In this document: positions 18,409 through 22,073 of the stretch, one piece after another
How positions within the stretch are numbered: the first letter of the stretch is position 1
Layout: the number at the start of each line of letters is the position of its first letter
Source of the DNA: Ectocarpus siliculosus
Lineage: Eukaryota; Sar; Phaeophyceae; Ectocarpales; Ectocarpaceae
DNA length: 22,073 nucleotides
NCBI GenBank assembly: GCA_000310025.1
Contig: FN648899.1
Location: forward strand, 1-22,073
Direction of reading: 5' to 3'
Position numbers and translations under genes: made by a program
The notes under the pieces: generated by a model
Told to the model about the DNA's origin: nothing
The model's database searches: none
Seen by the model: only the letters and a program-made list of their open reading frames with translations

Positions 18409-19523
18409 GTCGCTGCCGACTTCGACCGATTTGTCCGTTCGTACTCGACTGGTCAAAAGGGCTGGGAATTGGCCACCCCGGATGATGTCTTTGACTGGTT
18501 GTGCTTTCTCGACTCGCAGGGTAAGGGTACTACCGTAGTACACGCAAGGTCATGCCCGGGTATAGGCTCACCGCCGGGGGATAAGTGTTCCCCCACGCGT
18601 CCCCTTGTTCAAAACGGTACGCGGCGGAATCGCTTCGGAAAGGTTTCCTTTCTGCGCTACGGACGGCGTACGTACCCGGAGCAGTTGGGAAAGAACGACC
18701 CATGGAGTCCTGTCGACAGGTGGGCAACCCGTGCGACTCGCCTCTTGTAGAATCGTACGTGACGTTCGTATCCGAAGAACAAAAGCCGAGTGGGGTTCCG
18801 GTAAACCAGACTGCGCCTTTGTTAGCCCACACACTGGAGCTTTTGCTGGCGAGCATGCGGATGCGAGCGCAACTCTCTTCCTCGGTGCGAGCGTATATCC
18901 ATTACACGCGACATCGCGCTGTTTGCTTTGTCGTTTTACACCATGCGGCGGGGCTCGGTTTGTCTTTCACGATGGGGTCACAGGTTTTGCGCTTGCCTGA
19001 CGAAAGGGGGTACATTTTCAACTCCGCCCTTGAAAAAACGCTGCCGATGTCGACCAAATCCGTGGTCGTGCGGGCAGACAGTGACAACCTTGAAAAGCGT
19101 ACGGTTCGCGCTGTGCAGGCCTACCTTGCAGCAGCAAAACACCTAGGTTGGGATTTGGCTGCCGGTCATCTGTTCCCGGTGGTCACCGCAGACGGCCGTC
19201 GGGGGTCGCTTGACTTGATTGCCCCTCGCATGACCGCGGCATTGCAGGCGCACCTTCCTACCCATTTCACGATGCACTCGTTTCGAGTTGGAGGTTCGCT
19301 TAGCGAATCCCTAGTAGGTACAGCGTTAGTCGAAATCATGAAGATCGGTGGCTGGAAAACCGAGTCGGTGGCAAGGGATTGTATTGGGCAGACGACTAGC
19401 GACGCCGCCAAAGGGAAACGGCGAAAGTTGGATAGCACATACGACCAGGCAGATCGTATGCCGTTGAGCGAGGGTTTCACGGAAGCGTTTAGCGCGTGTG
19501 GCAGTGGAAAACGTACCACATAG
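18409..19523 (+). pseudogene. Tyrosine recombinase of the DIRS-like element (degenerate)
   Basis: This enzyme would integrate the circular DNA copy by strand exchange. Directly after the TAA the frame reads FDRFVRSYSTGQKGWELATP and DDVFDWLCFLDSQGKGTTVV, the N-terminal core-binding part. A one-base shift near 18580-18590 leads to a frame with KRYAAESLRKGFLSALRTAY, VGNPCDSPLVESY, SQVLRLPDERGYIFN, HLFPVVTADG and the HxxR box THFTMHSFRVGGSL. It continues IGGWKTESVARDCIGQT. The first catalytic Arg region (normally GDRAxDLG-like) reads AAGLGLSF without the Arg. The expected C-terminal nucleophile Tyr is absent, with Asp-Cys in its place. The copy is therefore catalytically dead. The stop is at 19521-19523. 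Confidence 0.85.
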
Positions 19524-19620
19524 AAAATTTGGGTTCGGCATATTTAGGTTCGCGGTAGGACTTTGGTCGTTGGGCGATGGAGGAGGATGTGGAAACGAAG
19601 TTTGTGTGGGTTCTTGTGAC

Positions 19621-19700
19621 GGGACAGGAAGACTCATCCAAACTAATCCAATACGTTCTATAAGTGATCCAGAAACGGAGACGAGAATACAACAGTATTA
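19621..19700 (+). repeat. Repeat B1 of the DIRS-like element
   Basis: About 75 bp containing CTCATCCAAACTAATCCAAT and AAGTGATCCAGAAACGGAGA. It matches B2 at 19989-20061 and a solo minus-strand copy at 2500-2590. Confidence 0.8.
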
Positions 19701-19742
19701 TCCAGGAGATCTCAGAAGGGAATAGGTTCGGCACGAATCTAT

Positions 19743-19849
19743 CCCAGCTGCAGGCCCCCCAAACTACTGAGAAATGAACGAACCCTTTCATCATTCCCTG
19801 TTTTCCCCCAAAAGCGTCGAAAAGGAAATGAGATAAACAAAAACACAGA
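19743..19849 (+). repeat. Repeat A2 of the DIRS-like element
   Basis: Second copy of the A repeat (AACTACTGAGAAATGAACGA, CCCTTTCATCATTCCCTG). It is the same orientation as A1 and lies between B1 and B2. About 140 bp without obvious similarity separate it from B2, so the B1-A2-B2 block is not strictly contiguous. Confidence 0.88.
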
Positions 19850-19988
19850 CCATCCCACCTGCCCAACTATTGTACTCTCCACCGTGGTAGCTCCACCGCT
19901 GGATACTTTTTCTGGGTGTGATGCCGCACTGAGTGAAACGAATCAATCAGCGCGGTACCATATCAGAATGTTGCGGCCCTCCTGCCAG

Positions 19989-20061
19989 AACAGGAGGCCT
20001 CATCCAAAATAATCCAATACTTTCAATAAGTGATCCAGAAACGGAAACGAGAACAGTATTG
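19989..20061 (+). repeat. Repeat B2 of the DIRS-like element
   Basis: Second B copy (CTCATCCAAAATAATCCAAT, AAGTGATCCAGAAACGGAAA). I take it as the right end of the element. Confidence 0.75.
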
Positions 20062-20124
20062 TCGGCTTGTCGCAACCCTATCTCCTTAAACCGCAGCCAC
20101 TTCCGGATATGAGAGAACGACCTA

Positions 20125-20338
20125 CCATAGGTGACACAAGATACCACAGCCCCGTGGCCGATCTTCAAGAGCTCGATTCGTCCACGACGAAGAGGATGCA
20201 GAAATGAACCGATATGTTTTCGGAAAGCTCTCCACAAGACGACTTTCAACGCCGCCATTTTTGGCGCTACCACCCGTTCTGTTGTGGAGAATCGAGCTTT
20301 GAAAAGCGGTTAAGGGGGTGTGGTATCTTGTGACGTGT
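20125..20338. mobile_element. MITE-like element, copy 5
   Basis: Terminal inverted repeats: left GTGACACAAGATACCACAGC, right mirrored GGGGGTGTGGTATCTTGTGA. The interior GACGAAGAGGATGC and TTTCAACGCCGCCATTTTTG match copies 1 and 4. It lies about 65 bp beyond the DIRS-like element. Confidence 0.78.
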
Positions 20339-20835
20339 CTCGTGATGTCTGGTCTGGAAAACGCCGTGCACACTTCAGCTCGATCGATGGCTGGCGGGCA
20401 CCAGAGATACAAAAAAACTGAGACTTCAATGTACCATGTGAAAGCAAAAAGCGCATCGTGCCGTTGATCGGAAGATATGTATTTCCCTTTGGTGTGCCAG
20501 TAGATTCCCCTCCCCCCGATTATGGTAGCCGTACTGGGGCATAGGGAGTGGGTTAAAAAGGCGGGAAGCGATGTCGATAGGATGGATGGACTATGTAGGG
20601 AAGACGTTTTTGATCCACCTATGGCAAAGTAGGAAGGAACGATTGACCATCGGTGATCGGTCCTGTGGGAATAATGCTCCGTCCTCTCGAGGACGCGTGG
20701 TCAATGGTCTAACCGCTAAGGCATGCAAAAAACAAGAGTACGACCCTAAGCCGCCCCAATGGCTTTCGTCTTCAGTCTCACGAAGAATTCAGACTCCTAC
20801 CCAAGGGGAGTGACGTGGAAAATTCATGGAATGCT
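20339..20835. other. Unassigned DNA
   Basis: No gene was recognised. GTGGTCAATGGTCTAACCGC at about 20698 resembles a tRNA A box and is similar to text at about 440-470, but no B box follows. It may be a degraded SINE head. Confidence 0.5.
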
Positions 20836-20839
20836 CCGG

Positions 20840-21197
20840 GAGCCCCCTCACCTGCCGTCTCGCGTGGTAACAATAGTGAAGGCCCCGTCATCTACCGTTT
20901 CGTGTGGTAATATTAGTGAAGGTCCTCTCACCTACAGTCTCGTGGTAACAATAGTGAAACCCCCGTCGCCTACCGTCTCGCGTGGTAACAATCGTGAAGG
21001 CCCCGCCACTTACCGTCTCGCGTGGTAACAATAGTGAAGGCCCTCTCACCTACCGTCTCGCGTGGTAACAATCGTAAAGGCCCCCCCACTTACCGTTTCG
21101 TGTGGTAACAATAGTGAAGGCCCTCTCACCTACCGTCTCGCGTGGTAACAATAGTGAAGGCCCTCTCACCTACCGTCTCGTGTGGTAACAATAGTGC
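20840..21197. repeat. 40-bp minisatellite, nine units
   Basis: The GTGGTAACAATAGTGAAGGC block recurs at an almost exact 40-bp period (TGGTAA at about 20865, 20905, 20943, then every 40 bp from 20983 to 21183), followed by CCTCTCACCTACCGTCTCG. Two alternating subtypes (CCCTCTCACCTAC versus CCCC-CCACTTAC) suggest higher-order duplication. The period is not a multiple of three, so it is not a protein repeat. Confidence 0.95.
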
Positions 21198-21690
21198 GCG
21201 ACTTTCGCGTTGAACCGCCCAGTTGAGGAGCATCAGTATCTAAATCTGCGTTGGGAGCTAGGCGGCAAGGTTTACTTGACTGCCTCTTAGAGTCTCGACG
21301 CAACGCTTTTCGGCACGGGTTTTAGGTACGAGTTTTGCGGCACGAGTGTTCACGGTACGCTTTGTTTTTGCGGTACGGGGTGTCTTCCCCTCCCCTGGGA
21401 GAGGAGGTGCTCGCAAGGAAGCCAGCAGATTCATCTCAGTGGAAATTGACGCCCTGGTTTGTATCGGTTTGCATTGTTTCGGGGGAAGCGTTCGGCCACC
21501 GATTGAAGACCCGTTCGGCGCCGCGGGCCCCCAAAACGGGTTGAACCGCGAGGGTCACGGGTTCACAGCATCGTTAGCTCAGTGCACCGACCACAGACCA
21601 CCGGATCCGGTGCAAAACTAAACCAGACACTAAATTGTACCAGATGCTTGTAAATTTGGAGGAGATGTAGTGATAGGTGAAGTCAACGGG
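21198..21690. other. Unassigned DNA
   Basis: No gene was recognised. A short motif like TTTTNCGGCACGRGT recurs about four times between 21308 and 21380. Confidence 0.5.
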
Positions 21691-21739
21691 TTTTTGTGCC
21701 CCCCCAGGAGTACAACAACACTTCAACCGAGTCAATACA

Positions 21740-21893
21740 TGCTTAGTATTGTTTTCGAATGACTTTTTTGGGCAAGTTACCCTGTGACGACGAGAATCGG
21801 CCGCGTCAAGTGTTAAACTACTGTAGTACCGACAGAAAAAGGCACGGGGTAGAGAAGACCGGAACGGTTTATAGTATGACGACAACAACAACA
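21740..21893 (+). mobile_element. Retroposon 3' end, plus strand
   Basis: Homologous to the minus-strand segment at 7318-7500. Both share GACGAGAATCGGCCGCGTCA-like and GACCGGAACGGTTTATAGTA-like text and end in GACAACAACAACAA. It lies within the intron just downstream of the right-edge transporter exon. Confidence 0.7.
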
Positions 21894-21936
21894 ATTCCCA
21901 TTCCAATTTCATAAAACTCAGTATCATCAGTTGTAC

Positions 21937-22073
21937 CGGCCTGGCCGTGGGTGACGGAGAGGGGGATCTCGAGCCGGGTGCCGACGATGACCATCATGGC
22001 GGAACTGAGCTCCATCGCGAAGCCACGGGGCGGGAGTGATCTTGGCGATCTTAACGCCGATGACGGCGATGAT
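21937..22073 (-). pseudogene. PiT-family phosphate transporter, C-terminal-half exon with frameshift (partial)
   Basis: An exon entering from the right edge. It encodes the second-half signature of PiT transporters. The first frame reads IIAVIGVKIAKITP, then a shifted frame reads GFAMELSSAMMVIVGTRLEI followed by PLSVTHGQAG, equivalent to the family's ...THxQxGA motif. The shift falls in the run CCCGCCCC (plus-strand 22027-22034) and is consistent with one extra base. The exon ends at a plausible donor GTACAA after a phase-1 codon. It cannot belong to the same transcript as exons 1 and 2 at 8682 and 2856, because it lies upstream of that start codon. It is therefore a neighbouring paralogue or partial copy. 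No following exon was recognised between here and 8682. The frameshift may be real or an error in a homopolymer-like run. Confidence 0.8.

Larger units (their letters stand above)
13020..20061 (+). mobile_element. DIRS/PAT-type tyrosine-recombinase retrotransposon (degenerate)
   Basis: A plus-strand element of about 7 kb with the DIRS-order gene set: a gag-like protein, DIRS-type reverse transcriptase, RNase H, a zinc ribbon and a tyrosine recombinase in place of a DDE integrase. No aspartic protease is recognisable. An A repeat of about 100 bp stands at both ends (13020 and 19743), and a B repeat of about 75 bp occurs either side of the right A copy (19621 and 19989). This is the A1-ORFs-B1-A2-B2 plan of PAT/Ngaro-type elements. 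Multiple frameshifts, internal stops and substituted catalytic residues show that this copy is inactive. The outer boundaries are set by repeat similarity and could move by tens of bases. Confidence 0.82.

Noticed and set aside
20759-21028. 89-codon frame over the minisatellite
   Set aside because: The 40-bp period shifts the frame in every unit and the start is not supported.
20840-21197. CRISPR array
   Set aside because: The whole 40-bp unit is repeated, with no unique spacers, in eukaryotic intron-like DNA.

Overview
The window is eukaryotic nuclear DNA. It has spliced genes with GT-AG introns, tRNA-derived SINEs with A-rich tails, terminal-inverted-repeat elements, a non-LTR retrotransposon relic and a tyrosine-recombinase retrotransposon. 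Dense CAG/CTG-rich low-complexity DNA, multi-kilobase repeat-filled introns and GC-rich exons would fit a brown alga or another stramenopile. That placement is an inference, because no taxonomic marker is present.

Host genes. The only host protein-coding sequence I recognise belongs to the PiT/PHO4 (SLC20-type) phosphate transporter family, all on the minus strand. One gene has its first exon at 8419-8682 and its second at 2641-2856, and continues off the left edge. Intron 1 is 5,562 bp. A separate C-terminal-half exon enters from the right edge (21937-22073) and carries a one-base frameshift. Read along the minus strand, the C-terminal half of one transporter lies upstream of the N-terminal start of another. 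This is best explained by a head-to-tail pair of paralogues, or by one gene plus a broken copy.

Layout. 1-2640: intron 2 of the left gene, with a GCCCGC-ended element, three short inverted-repeat elements (MITE-like), a 43-bp tandem repeat and a 75-bp repeat next to the splice donor. 2857-8418: intron 1, with two tRNA-derived SINEs, a 553-bp element with TA target duplication, another MITE, and a 720-bp inverted-repeat element. 8683-13019: upstream region, with an inverted copy of the 720-bp element (itself holding a retroposon with a clean 9-bp target duplication), microsatellites, a LINE reverse-transcriptase fragment and a strongly palindromic cluster containing tRNA-like sequences. 13020-20061: a plus-strand DIRS/PAT-type retrotransposon of about 7 kb, with gag, reverse transcriptase, RNase H, a zinc ribbon and a tyrosine recombinase. 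It is decayed by several frameshifts and stops and has lost key catalytic residues. 20062-21936: another MITE, a 40-bp minisatellite of nine units and a retroposon 3' end.

The mobile elements are layered. Several can be ordered by insertion, and some share the same 3' tail (GTGAAGACAA followed by CAA or A), which suggests mobilisation by one partner LINE. The most notable structures are the split direct repeats of the DIRS-like element, the seven-unit repeat array inside its gag (possibly an intron), the tRNA-containing palindrome cluster at 11815-12640, and the inverted transposon pair flanking the transporter's first exon.
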